From: a virus
Virus record (IMG/VR): IMGVR_UViG_3300046557_000859
Location: 1 to 34,494 of that record
Direction: 5' to 3' (one strand)
Length of the DNA: 34,494 bases
The translations under genes and the position numbers were made by a program. Shown in pieces: positions 1 to 5,735 of this stretch (positions within the stretch are counted from its first letter, which is position 1; the number at the start of each line of letters is the position of its first letter). The notes under the pieces are model-generated. The model searched no databases. It saw only the letters and a list, made by a program, of their open reading frames with translations, and was not told where the DNA came from.

Positions 1-1182
1 GTCGCGCAGATCAAACGGCTCGTCGCTGAACGCAGCGCTGCGCAGCGCGGCCAGAAGGTTCGCGCGCACCTGATCGTCGTCGAGGTCCGGTTCCTCGATC
101 CCGAGGCGGTCAGCGGCGAGCAACCGGAGCTGGAACACCGCCGACGAATGAATGCCGACCTCCTGACGGCCAGTGTCCTCGCCATGCTCGTAAATCTCCC
201 TTGGCTGGTTGAGCATGTAGTTGGTGGCGGCCCCGAGCAGCAGGCTCGCGTCGGGGTCGTTTTCGATGCTCAGGCGCGCGTCCTGGCGGCAGAGCGTCTT
301 GGGCGACCATTCGCTGTCGTCCGTCGGTTCCCGCTTCGCCTTGTCGAACACCTCCACCAGGATCAGCCATTGGCGCGGCGTGATCTTCGGGTTCAGTTTC
401 GGCGCATGGCGCTGCCGCTGAATGGCGTCCTTCGGCGTCGTGACGCCGATGGCGATCTCGACCTGCAGGACCGGCGAGAGGTCCAGCAGCTGCAGCCGCA
501 GCTCGACGAAGCGCACCGACTTGCCGGTCGCCTGGGCGATCACCTCCTTAGCCTCGCGCAGCTTCAGCGTCGGGTCCGCGACCAGCCGGTCGTCGACGAT
601 GCGCTTGAAGGCGCGGGCTTCGTCGAGGGGGTTCATGTCCTCCCGCTGCAGGTTCTCGATCGTGGCGATCTCGAAGGCCTTGGCGTCGTCGAGGTCGCGC
701 ACCACGCAGGGGAGGGTCAGCCGCCCGGCGGCGATGGCGCAGCGGCGGCGGCGCGCGCCCATGACCACCATGTAGCGGCCGTCCTCGCCATAGGGGCGCA
801 CCATGATCGGCTGCAGCACGCCGTCCTTGCCGATCGAGGCGGTCAGCTCGTCGTCGGCCTCGTCGCATTCGCCCTGGCGCGGGTTGTCGGGGTTCTCGTC
901 GATCAGGTGCAGCGGCAGCTCGATCGCCGCGGCGCCGGCCTGGTGCTCGCCCTCGGCGCGCGCCAAGGCCGCGAGGATCGCGCGCCCGTCGTCGGTCAGG
1001 GCCGGCGGCGAACCGGGTTCGCGGACGATCCATCCGGTCTTGGCGAGGTTGGTCAGGTCGCGGGCCATGTTGTTCGCTTGCCGGCCGGACGCCTGAGCGA
1101 GGGCGGCGTTCGAGAGGTCGCCGCCGGCCGCAATGGCGGTCAGCAGCGGGGCGGCGGAAACCGCATGTTCGGTGAGCTTCAT
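1..1182 (-). CDS. ParB-like protein with N-terminal winged helix (C-terminus beyond window)
   Basis: The reading frame starts at ATG 1182 and stays open to the window edge, giving 394 residues without a stop, so it is partial. Residues about 1-75 look like a winged helix-turn-helix of MarR type (NMARDLTNLAKTGWIVRE). Residues about 88-200 match the ParB/sulfiredoxin-like fold, with the GARRRRCAIAAG box (family GERR box) and ENLQREDMNPLDEA, typical of ParB-type CTP-binding proteins. It is the last visible gene of a leftward operon and begins four bases after the preceding small gene. The family includes plasmid and phage partition proteins, but also transcription regulators and phage nucleases, so a partition role is not shown. 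A copy of the dispersed 15-bp palindrome lies in frame in the wing (REPGSP), which suggests an insertion into a tolerant loop. Confidence 0.85.
   Translation of the reverse strand, partial: MKLTEHAVSAAPLLTAIAAGGDLSNAALAQASGRQANNMARDLTNLAKTGWIVREPGSPPALTDDGRAILAALARAEGEHQAGAAAIELPLHLIDENPDNPRQGECDEADDELTASIGKDGVLQPIMVRPYGEDGRYMVVMGARRRRCAIAAGRLTLPCVVRDLDDAKAFEIATIENLQREDMNPLDEARAFKRIVDDRLVADPTLKLREAKEVIAQATGKSVRFVELRLQLLDLSPVLQVEIAIGVTTPKDAIQRQRHAPKLNPKITPRQWLILVEVFDKAKREPTDDSEWSPKTLCRQDARLSIENDPDASLLLGAATNYMLNQPREIYEHGEDTGRQEVGIHSSAVFQLRLLAADRLGIEEPDLDDDQVRANLLAALRSAAFSDEPFDLRD
1008..1022. repeat. dispersed palindrome copy 1 (GCGAACCGGGTTCGC)
   Basis: Perfect 7-bp arms with central G on the plus strand (central C on the minus strand). 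It lies inside the ParB-like gene, where it reads REPGSP. Confidence 0.95.
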
Positions 1183-1185
1183 GCG

Positions 1186-1302
1186 TCAGGCTCCGGTGCG
1201 GGTGCGGGCGGTGCGGGTGATCAGGGATGAAAGGAAGCGGGCGAGGCGCACGCGCAGGGTGCGCGGCGGTTGCCAATCGACGATCGGGCGGCGCGCGGTC
1301 AT
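1186..1302 (-). CDS. small hypothetical basic protein (38 aa)
   Basis: A 38-codon frame starts at ATG 1302 and overlaps the stop of the upstream gene by four bases (ATGA type, 1299-1302). It ends four bases before the ParB-like start. The product is arginine-rich (begins MTARRPIVDWQPP) with a short hydrophobic middle, and I recognise no family. The tight junctions on both sides are the main reason to call it; it may serve mostly to couple translation of the ParB-like gene. It is too short for most gene callers, and could be a chance frame. Confidence 0.45.
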   Translation of the reverse strand: MTARRPIVDWQPPRTLRVRLARFLSSLITRTARTRTGA

Positions 1303-1523
1303 GCGTCAGCCCAGCCGGTCAGTTCTTCGTCGACGAGAGCGACGGCGCCGGAGGCGGTCCAGGCGTAGCCGTCCGCGCCGAACTCGATCCCCTCGTCGTT
1401 CAGGTGCTCGGAGAGCGTGATCCAGGCGTATTCGAGGGCCTGGGTGCGGGCGAGGTTGGTTTGCCCGACGTAGTGGTCGGCCATGGCCTCGACGAAGGCT
1501 TCGCGGTCGAGTTCGGCGCTCAT
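1299..1523 (-). CDS. hypothetical protein, acidic (74 aa)
   Basis: The frame from ATG 1523 (MSAELDREAFVEAMADHY) gives a 74-residue acidic protein rich in alpha-helix formers and aromatic residues. No domain is recognised. The start overlaps the stop of the GcrA-like gene by four bases (ATGA), and its own stop overlaps the next start in the same way, as expected inside a tightly coupled operon. Longer frames that include this region on the same strand begin inside neighbouring genes and lack a ribosome binding site, so the short version is preferred. Codon use is GC-rich at third positions, like its neighbours. Confidence 0.65.
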   Translation of the reverse strand: MSAELDREAFVEAMADHYVGQTNLARTQALEYAWITLSEHLNDEGIEFGADGYAWTASGAVALVDEELTGWADA

Positions 1524-1822
1524 CCGCAGGCCTCCAGCGCCCGCGCCCGGCGGGCCGCGGCGGAGGCCAGCCCGGCCTTGACGCCGAGCGCCGACATCGT
1601 CTCGGGCAGCGGCTCGAACTGGACGCCGGTGCGGTTGGCGCGGGCGATGACGGCGGCCTTGGTGACGCCGAGGGCTTCGCCGGCTTCGCGGGCGGTTCGG
1701 CCGGCGTCGGCATAGCGCTCGATCAGCTGCTGCGGGCGGCCCTGCCACCAGCCCCACGGCTGGCGCGGGCGGCGGGCGGACTTGCGGGCGGATTTTCGCG
1801 TGGTCTGACGCCCGGCGGTCAT
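1520..1822 (-). CDS. GcrA-like helix-turn-helix protein (100 aa)
   Basis: The protein has an N-terminal basic tail (about residues 1-22, rich in R and K). A segment at about 23-72 follows with the pattern of the GcrA DNA-binding domain: a Trp-rich start, then a helix with alternating Leu, then LGVTKAAVIARANRTG, which parallels LGxVTRNAVIGKxHRLG of GcrA. In Caulobacter, GcrA binds RNA polymerase sigma-70 and activates promoters with methylated GANTC sites. Here only the HTH similarity is visible; the sigma-interacting C-terminal part of GcrA is not evident. It may therefore be a plain phage DNA-binding regulator. It overlaps both neighbours by three to four bases. It could retune cell-cycle promoters during infection, but that is inference. 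Confidence 0.65.
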   Translation of the reverse strand: MTAGRQTTRKSARKSARRPRQPWGWWQGRPQQLIERYADAGRTAREAGEALGVTKAAVIARANRTGVQFEPLPETMSALGVKAGLASAAARRARALEACG

Positions 1823-1974
1823 GCGTGGGTGTCCGTGACGCGTTCGAGGGCTCGGTTGACGCCAACGACCGGGCGGTGGATGCGCCCGACCCAGGCGCGC
1901 AGCGCGGCGCGAAGTTGATCGATTTGGGCGGGGGTGAAGGGTTCGAGCCGAGGCTTCCGCAGGGGCGCGTTCAT
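1819..1974 (-). CDS. small hypothetical protein (51 aa)
   Basis: The 51-codon frame runs from ATG 1974 (MNAPLRKPRLEPFTPAQIDQL) to a TGA that overlaps the next start by four bases. Its own start overlaps the TGA of the upstream gene. The product is basic and helical (AQIDQLRAALRAWVGRI) with no recognised domain. The ATGA junctions at both ends, together with GC-rich third positions, support a real gene that fills what would otherwise be a gap of 148 bases in the operon. Confidence 0.55.
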   Translation of the reverse strand: MNAPLRKPRLEPFTPAQIDQLRAALRAWVGRIHRPVVGVNRALERVTDTHA

Positions 1975-2288
1975 GCGAGCCTCCGCAGCTCGGCGAGCGC
2001 GATGGTCATGTCGCGTTCGTCGTGCCAGCGATCGGCCACGGCGCAGACGTAGTCGCCGCCGGCGCGGACGGTGATCCCGAAGAGGTCGTCGAAACCGGGA
2101 TAGGCCATGCGGCCGGGCATGAAGGTCAGCGGCCGGCCGGCGGCCATCTCCCGCAGCCGGGCTTCAAGCTCGTCCCAGTTCGCCAGCTCGACCGGGTCGG
2201 CGCTGGGCAGACCCGGCAGGAAGATCGTCGGTTGCAGGATGCGGCGGGCGCGGTCGAGTAAGGGCGCGGGTTGGCGGAGGGCGCTCAT
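1971..2288 (-). CDS. hypothetical protein (105 aa)
   Basis: The frame from ATG 2288 gives a 105-residue soluble protein (MSALRQPAPLLDRARRI). It has a Pro/Gly-containing central part (LTFMPGRMAYPGFDDLFGI) and a helical C-terminus (DERDMTIALAELRRLA). I do not recognise the family and no catalytic motif stands out. The start overlaps the upstream stop by four bases and the stop overlaps the next start. Function is unknown; position suggests an early, non-essential or host-interaction gene. Confidence 0.6.
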   Translation of the reverse strand: MSALRQPAPLLDRARRILQPTIFLPGLPSADPVELANWDELEARLREMAAGRPLTFMPGRMAYPGFDDLFGITVRAGGDYVCAVADRWHDERDMTIALAELRRLA

Positions 2289-2650
2289 AGCCCGGCCCCG
2301 AACACGACGACGGCCGCAGCCGCGCCGGCGCCGGCCGCGATCAGGAACAGCGTCCAGAGATCGTCGAGGATCTGGGCGCGAGCGGCGTGGCGCTCTAGCG
2401 CCGCCTGGACCTTGGCGTGCAGCTCGCCGGCGCGGGCTGCGGCGCCGCGGGCTTCGGCCCGCAGGCGCGCCAGCTCCGGATCGCTTTCGCGGGCGTCGGC
2501 GAGGAAGGCGGCAGGACTGTCATAGACCCGGCTCTCGCCCTGGTGGGTGATGGTTACGGCGTCCGGCGTCAGGGCGTCGGCCGGCAGGCGGACGATGCGG
2601 CTGGGCGGGAAGGCGTGGACGGTGGCGAACCCGGTTCGCGGCTGCAACAT
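2285..2650 (-). CDS. membrane-anchored coiled-coil protein (121 aa), first gene of left operon
   Basis: The frame starts at ATG 2650 with a purine-rich GGGGGGCTCTC leader upstream. Residues about 45-90 are Ala/Glu/Arg-rich and likely coiled coil (ESDPELARLRAEARGAAARAGELHAKVQAALERHAARA). The C-terminus (about 97-121) is a hydrophobic TM segment ending AAAAVVVFGAGL, so the protein is probably tail-anchored. No family is recognised. A copy of the dispersed palindrome covers codons for RTGFA near the N-terminus. The gene heads the leftward operon, and the operator-like site at 2738-2752 lies about 90 bases upstream of its start. Confidence 0.65.
   Translation of the reverse strand: MLQPRTGFATVHAFPPSRIVRLPADALTPDAVTITHQGESRVYDSPAAFLADARESDPELARLRAEARGAAARAGELHAKVQAALERHAARAQILDDLWTLFLIAAGAGAAAAVVVFGAGL
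2625..2639. repeat. dispersed palindrome copy 2 (GCGAACCCGGTTCGC)
   Basis: Perfect 7-bp arms around a central C, inside the N-terminal codons of the coiled-coil protein. It is the same 15-mer as at 4844, 15755 and 25828. Confidence 0.95.
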
Positions 2651-2737
2651 GAGAGCCCCCCGCTTCGGGACGGTCGAGTGCGACGCCTAGTCGCCGCGGC
2701 CTCGCCGTCCGAAGCGAGATGAAATCAACAGTGTTTT

Positions 2738-2752
2738 GTTGAACCAGTCAAC
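2738..2752. promoter_or_regulatory. operator-like site GTTG-N7-CAAC (upstream of left operon)
   Basis: GTTGAACCAGTCAAC is an inverted repeat with 4-bp arms and a 7-bp spacer. It matches the site between the repressor and cro-like genes at 3925-3939 in arms and spacing. A minus-strand -35-like TTGACT (2746-2751) overlaps it, which would fit repression of the leftward operon. No convincing -10 was identified. Confidence 0.45.
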
Positions 2753-2803
2753 GGATCAATGGTTACGGTCCATTGCGTGCAATGTAGCGCGCTCGTCCTC
2801 GGC

Positions 2804-2832
2804 TTGACCGCGGCCTGGCGAAGCTCGACAAC
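2804..2832 (+). promoter_or_regulatory. candidate promoter for the zinc-ribbon gene
   Basis: TTGACC (2804-2809) is followed after 17 bases by GACAAC (2827-2832), a reasonable alphaproteobacterial sigma-70 type pair. It ends 22 bases upstream of the ATG at 2855. The call rests on sequence pattern only. Confidence 0.3.
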
Positions 2833-2854
2833 TTGGGCGTTTGGGGAGGGGCCA

Positions 2855-3178
2855 ATGATCGGGATTATACTCGTCGCCATGGTGCTGGGCGCTCTGGTCG
2901 GGGTGATAGCCCAGGCGAAGGGCCGCGGGTTCTTCGGCCGGTGGATCTATGGAACGCTGCTGTTCGTCGTGGCCATCATCCACGTTCTGGTGATCCGACC
3001 GAACGCGACGGGCGTGGAGGCGCGCGCCTTGGTCGGCGGCGACACGCGCAAATGCCCCCATTGCGCAGAGATCATCAAGGCCGAGGCCAAGGTCTGCCGC
3101 TACTGTGGGCGAGACGTCATGCCAACGCGCGCGGCGGATGGTTCCAGGTCGGAGCCGGCGGCGGACTATCTGGGGTGA
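2855..3178 (+). CDS. membrane protein with C-terminal zinc ribbon (107 aa)
   Basis: ATG 2855 follows a good ribosome binding site (GGGGAGGGG), so the longer upstream extension is rejected. The protein has two hydrophobic helices (about residues 1-20 and 30-47) and then a cytoplasmic zinc ribbon with CPHC (67-70) and CRYC (81-84). Small zinc-ribbon membrane proteins of this shape are common in bacteria and prophages with no fixed function. It sits alone between the leftward operon and the repressor gene, which is where lysogeny-expressed accessory genes often lie. A role in superinfection immunity or membrane sensing is only a guess. Confidence 0.7.
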   Translation: MIGIILVAMVLGALVGVIAQAKGRGFFGRWIYGTLLFVVAIIHVLVIRPNATGVEARALVGGDTRKCPHCAEIIKAEAKVCRYCGRDVMPTRAADGSRSEPAADYLG

Positions 3179-3190
3179 TGGCGGTGGCGA

Positions 3191-3892
3191 TCAGTCGCCG
3201 CGCAAGGTCACTGGATAGACGCCCCTGACGTCTTTGAGCGCGAAGGTGATGGTCCGTTCCTCAGGGAACAGCTCGCGCACGAACAGGGTCGATCCGTCGG
3301 ACTTCTCGTAGATCTTCACGTGGGCGTCGCCGTTGTTGAGCTCGACGACGCAGCCCCCGCCGCGGCGGGGCGGGCGTTCGCGGTCGAACAGCACGATCTC
3401 GCCGCTCTCGGCCCAAGGCGACATGCTGTCGCCGGCGACCTGCAGGGCGTCGGTGGCTCGGCCGAGGATCTGGCCAAGGTCGATCCGGCGCAGCGGCTCG
3501 GCGACGTCGTAGATTTCTGGGCCTCGGGCGCCAGCTCTGGCGCGGCCGAACACGTCGAACACGAAGGTTGACCGGCGGTCCTCGATCCCGCGTGGCCGCT
3601 CCGGCGCGCCCAGAACGCGGGCCTTGGCGACGTCCAGGTCATATTCCGATGCGCCCAGAATGCGCAGCACGTCGGCAATGCGGTCGGCCGTGAAGCCTCG
3701 CTCGCCCTTCTCGTACAGGCTCCAGGTCTGGGTTTTCACGCCCAGCGCCTCGGCGACGTCCTTCTGCAGCTTCTTGCGATCTTCGCGGATCATCCGGAGC
3801 GCTTCGCCCAGGAGACGCTGTTCGGCCTTGTCGGGGGAGCTGGTCAACGGCATGCGGCGATAGGGCGCGCCGTAGCCGTTGACCTCAAGCAT
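3191..3892 (-). CDS. CI/LexA-type phage repressor, HTH plus S24 peptidase-like domain
   Basis: The 233-residue protein has an N-terminal XRE helix-turn-helix (about 25-80, with KDVAEALGVKTQTWSLYEKGERG) and a C-terminal S24 LexA/UmuD-like domain. A candidate cleavage dipeptide is A120-G121; the serine nucleophile is probably S156 in AGDSMSP and the lysine K193 in HVKIYE. These features fit a repressor that self-cleaves with RecA after DNA damage to induce the prophage. ATG 3892 is used here, but a TTG at 3898 is better spaced from the AGGAG and could be the true start. The gene diverges from the cro-like gene, and an operator-like site lies between them. Confidence 0.88.
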   Translation of the reverse strand: MLEVNGYGAPYRRMPLTSSPDKAEQRLLGEALRMIREDRKKLQKDVAEALGVKTQTWSLYEKGERGFTADRIADVLRILGASEYDLDVAKARVLGAPERPRGIEDRRSTFVFDVFGRARAGARGPEIYDVAEPLRRIDLGQILGRATDALQVAGDSMSPWAESGEIVLFDRERPPRRGGGCVVELNNGDAHVKIYEKSDGSTLFVRELFPEERTITFALKDVRGVYPVTLRGD

Positions 3893-3924
3893 CCCCAACT
3901 GTTGCTCCTTCCGCAAACTTCTCC

Positions 3925-3939
3925 GTTGCACCAAACAAC
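3925..3939. promoter_or_regulatory. operator-like site GTTG-N7-CAAC between repressor and cro-like genes
   Basis: GTTGCACCAAACAAC has the same arms and 7-bp spacing as the site at 2738-2752. It lies in the AT-richer divergent intergenic region, inside a wider CCGTTG...CAACGG inverted repeat (3923-3948). It is a plausible binding site of the CI- or Cro-like protein. Confidence 0.5.
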
Positions 3940-3970
3940 AAATCAACGGCGAATTCAACAGCGACGCAGA

Positions 3971-4258
3971 ATGGGGGCGTCGCGGATGACCGAGCCTGTG
4001 GCCGAGATCGGCCGAAACAAGTTTGACGAATGGTGCTGGCGGCGGGGTCTGACCCTGGAGCCGGTCGCCGAGGCGATCGGCTGCTCGATCGAAACCGTTC
4101 GTAAGATCCGCCTTCCGTTCAGCGATGATAATCGGCGCGTGCCGGGCAAGGAACTCGCCGAACGGATCGTGCGGTTCACGGCCGGGGCCGTGACGCCCGC
4201 AGACTTCTACCCGTCGCACCTCCTACGCGGTGCTGGCGAAGACCGGGCCGACGCCTGA
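3971..4258 (+). CDS. Cro-like helix-turn-helix protein (95 aa)
   Basis: The frame encodes a small DNA-binding protein with an HTH pattern (LEPVAEAIGCSIETVRKIRLPFSDDNRRVPGKELAERIVRFTAGAVTPADFYP). The ending is typical of Cro/CI-like and YdaS-type phage regulators. Two starts are possible: ATG 3971 and ATG 3986; the second has a G-rich sequence 5' of it. It is divergent from the repressor gene, as Cro is, so it likely drives the switch to the rightward early operon. Longer upstream starts would run through the operator region and are unlikely. Confidence 0.72.
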   Translation: MGASRMTEPVAEIGRNKFDEWCWRRGLTLEPVAEAIGCSIETVRKIRLPFSDDNRRVPGKELAERIVRFTAGAVTPADFYPSHLLRGAGEDRADA

Positions 4259-4268
4259 TGGCCCGGCC

Positions 4269-4574
4269 TCAGCGCGGCGCGGAGCTCCACGAACCGACGT
4301 GTTCGGCGAGGAATTCCGCGTGCTCGGAGGCCATCGTCAGTCGCATCGCCAGGTCGGCCAGCATCTCCGCGGCGCGCTGCGGGGCGATGGCCGGTTCCGC
4401 GGCTCGCGCCATAGACGGCGGGGTGCGGATTTCTTCCGGCTCGCCGGCCACCAGGTTCGCAGCCACCGACAGCAGCCGGCGACAGAGGGTCGCACCGGTC
4501 GGGCTGCCGGCCGTAGCGGAAATCAGGGCGATCAGGGTCGCGCGCGCTTCTGTGGCGGAGATCGTCTGCAACAT
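4269..4574 (-). CDS. hypothetical helical protein (101 aa)
   Basis: The minus-strand frame starts at ATG 4574 with AGGA about ten bases upstream. It encodes an Ala-rich helical protein (MLQTISATEARATLIALI to the C-terminal GSWSSAPR) without a recognised domain. Third codon positions are GC-rich on this strand, whereas the overlapping plus-strand frame reads poorly, which is why this strand was chosen. It is transcribed against the flanking early genes, so it is probably independently expressed, perhaps during lysogeny. Confidence 0.5.
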   Translation of the reverse strand: MLQTISATEARATLIALISATAGSPTGATLCRRLLSVAANLVAGEPEEIRTPPSMARAAEPAIAPQRAAEMLADLAMRLTMASEHAEFLAEHVGSWSSAPR

Positions 4575-4679
4575 ATTACCAATTCCTAAGCAACTGAGCG
4601 CACCTTGGCGTGCACAACTTCCGTGTGCTCGCTCAATGATTGCGACAATGCGGCGGAATGTTAAGTCAAAATTTACAGA

Positions 4680-4706
4680 ATATCTTCGCGAACCTACGCG
4701 AAATAT
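4680..4706. promoter_or_regulatory. near-perfect palindrome in AT-rich intergenic region
   Basis: ATATCTTCGCG (4680-4690) and CGCGAAATAT (4697-4706) form an inverted repeat with one unpaired base around a 6-base centre. It lies in the only clearly AT-rich stretch of the window (about 4570-4720), between divergent genes. This suggests an operator or promoter element, but the binding protein is unknown. Confidence 0.45.
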
Positions 4707-4716
4707 CCATCACTAC

Positions 4717-4836
4717 ATGGATCAGCGGTTTATGGCGGCCTTTCTACTCTCCAAGGGCCGGTTGCAAGCCCGCGCGGACATTCCCGACGCTCTAAGCGGT
4801 TCCGCGCGGGCAATTGTTCCCGAGGGTGTGGCGTGA
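4717..4836 (+). CDS. possible small leader gene (39 aa)
   Basis: ATG 4717 opens a 39-codon frame (MDQRFMAAFLLSKGRLQ) whose TGA overlaps the GTG start of the next gene by four bases (GTGA, 4833-4836). That coupling is the best evidence for it. No clear ribosome binding site precedes the ATG and no family is recognised. It could be a chance frame in the untranslated leader of the rightward operon. Confidence 0.35.
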   Translation: MDQRFMAAFLLSKGRLQARADIPDALSGSARAIVPEGVA

Positions 4837-5231
4837 CTGTGGCGCGAACCCGGTTCGCCAGCCGCTCGCGCGCCGCCGCGGCGATCGAGGGGGATGGGCG
4901 GCGCGCCTGGCTGACCCTGCTGGACCTGCTGCGCGACCATGCGCGGCGGGTGCTGGCCGGCGAGGCGATCGACGCCTTCGAGGCCGGCGGCCTGCAGCGC
5001 GAGGTCGAGCGTATGCGCGCGCCGTTCCCGCTGCGCCACGCCTCCGCCGTCTGGACCGCGACCGCCTTGCTCGGGCTCGGCCGCGCCTTCGTCGCCGCCG
5101 GCCTGCCGGAGCACCGCGCCGCCCTGGCGCGGATCGTCGAGGCCGTCGCGGCCCATCTCGATCAGCAGCTCGTCGCCCAAGGCCACGCGCTGGCTCAAGC
5201 CTCCCGCCGTCGGGCGGGGGATACGGACTAG
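4833..5231 (+). CDS. hypothetical helical protein (132 aa)
   Basis: The GTG at 4833 follows a G-rich site (GAGGG). The product is strongly alpha-helical and Ala/Arg-rich (for example DLLRDHARRVLAGEAIDAFEAGG and RIVEAVAAHLDQQLVAQGHAL) and lacks a recognised domain. A copy of the dispersed palindrome lies at codons 5-9 (RTRFA), so the N-terminus may be an extension created by that element. It is the first well-supported gene of the rightward early operon, ten bases upstream of the cupin-like gene. Confidence 0.6.
   Translation: MTVARTRFASRSRAAAAIEGDGRRAWLTLLDLLRDHARRVLAGEAIDAFEAGGLQREVERMRAPFPLRHASAVWTATALLGLGRAFVAAGLPEHRAALARIVEAVAAHLDQQLVAQGHALAQASRRRAGDTD
4844..4858. repeat. dispersed palindrome copy 3 (GCGAACCCGGTTCGC)
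   Basis: Exact copy, at the 5' end of the helical hypothetical gene, read as RTRFA. Confidence 0.95.
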
Positions 5232-5240
5232 GGGGAAGCC

Positions 5241-5735
5241 ATGCTCGGGGGGGCGATCCGCAAACTCATCAGGGGGCCGCTGGCGGGGCGGTTGATCAGG
5301 CTGGCGCATCGGCGTGCGCCCGACTTCATCGTCGGCGGTCTGGACGATCCGTACCTGCTGCGCTGGTGGGTGCTCCCGCGCAATCCGGTGTTCAACGTCT
5401 ACCTGCACCGCTTCCTGAGGCCGGACGAGGACCGCGCGCTGCATGACCATCCGTGGGTCAATCTCTCGATCCTGCTGCGCGGGTCCTATGTCGAGCACAC
5501 GATCCGGGCCGGTGGCGTCCACCTGGCCACCCCACGCGCGGCCGGCGACCTGAAGTTGCGCGGGCCCCGCCATGCGCATCGGATCGAGCTGGTCGATGGG
5601 GCGTGCTGGACGCTGTTCCTGACCGGGCCGCGCCTGAGGGTCTGGGGCTTTCATTGCGCCAAGGGCTGGGTGCGGTGGGAAGCGTTCGTCGACGGGCGCG
5701 GCGCCGGTGCGGTCGGGCGCGGGTGCGGGGAATGA
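5241..5735 (+). CDS. cupin-like protein (164 aa)
   Basis: ATG 5241 follows AGGGGGAAG. The middle of the protein (about residues 54-128) has a cupin-like pattern: HRFLRPDEDRALHDHPW with H68 and H70 as likely metal ligands, then LRGSY and a second box with H111 and H113. Proteins of this type occur in alphaproteobacterial phages and are usually annotated as hypothetical. The substrate is unknown. The N-terminus is basic and helical. The stop overlaps the methyltransferase start by four bases, so the two are translationally coupled, which hints at shared timing but not shared chemistry. Confidence 0.65.
   Translation: MLGGAIRKLIRGPLAGRLIRLAHRRAPDFIVGGLDDPYLLRWWVLPRNPVFNVYLHRFLRPDEDRALHDHPWVNLSILLRGSYVEHTIRAGGVHLATPRAAGDLKLRGPRHAHRIELVDGACWTLFLTGPRLRVWGFHCAKGWVRWEAFVDGRGAGAVGRGCGE

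Noticed and set aside
148-1230. A 360-codon plus-strand frame opposite the ParB-like gene
   Set aside because: It is antisense to a gene with clear ParB motifs, has no ribosome binding site and codes for a low-complexity basic/hydrophobic mix. Long antisense frames are expected in GC-rich DNA.
3191-4219. A 342-residue version of the repressor
   Set aside because: The extra N-terminal part would be read through the operator region and antisense to the cro-like gene. ATG 3892 or TTG 3898 next to AGGAG is the sensible start.
4258-4836. A 192-codon plus-strand frame across the AT-rich intergenic region
   Set aside because: It crosses the AT-rich palindrome region, and third positions are poor. 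The minus-strand 101-codon gene and the small 39-codon frame explain the region better.
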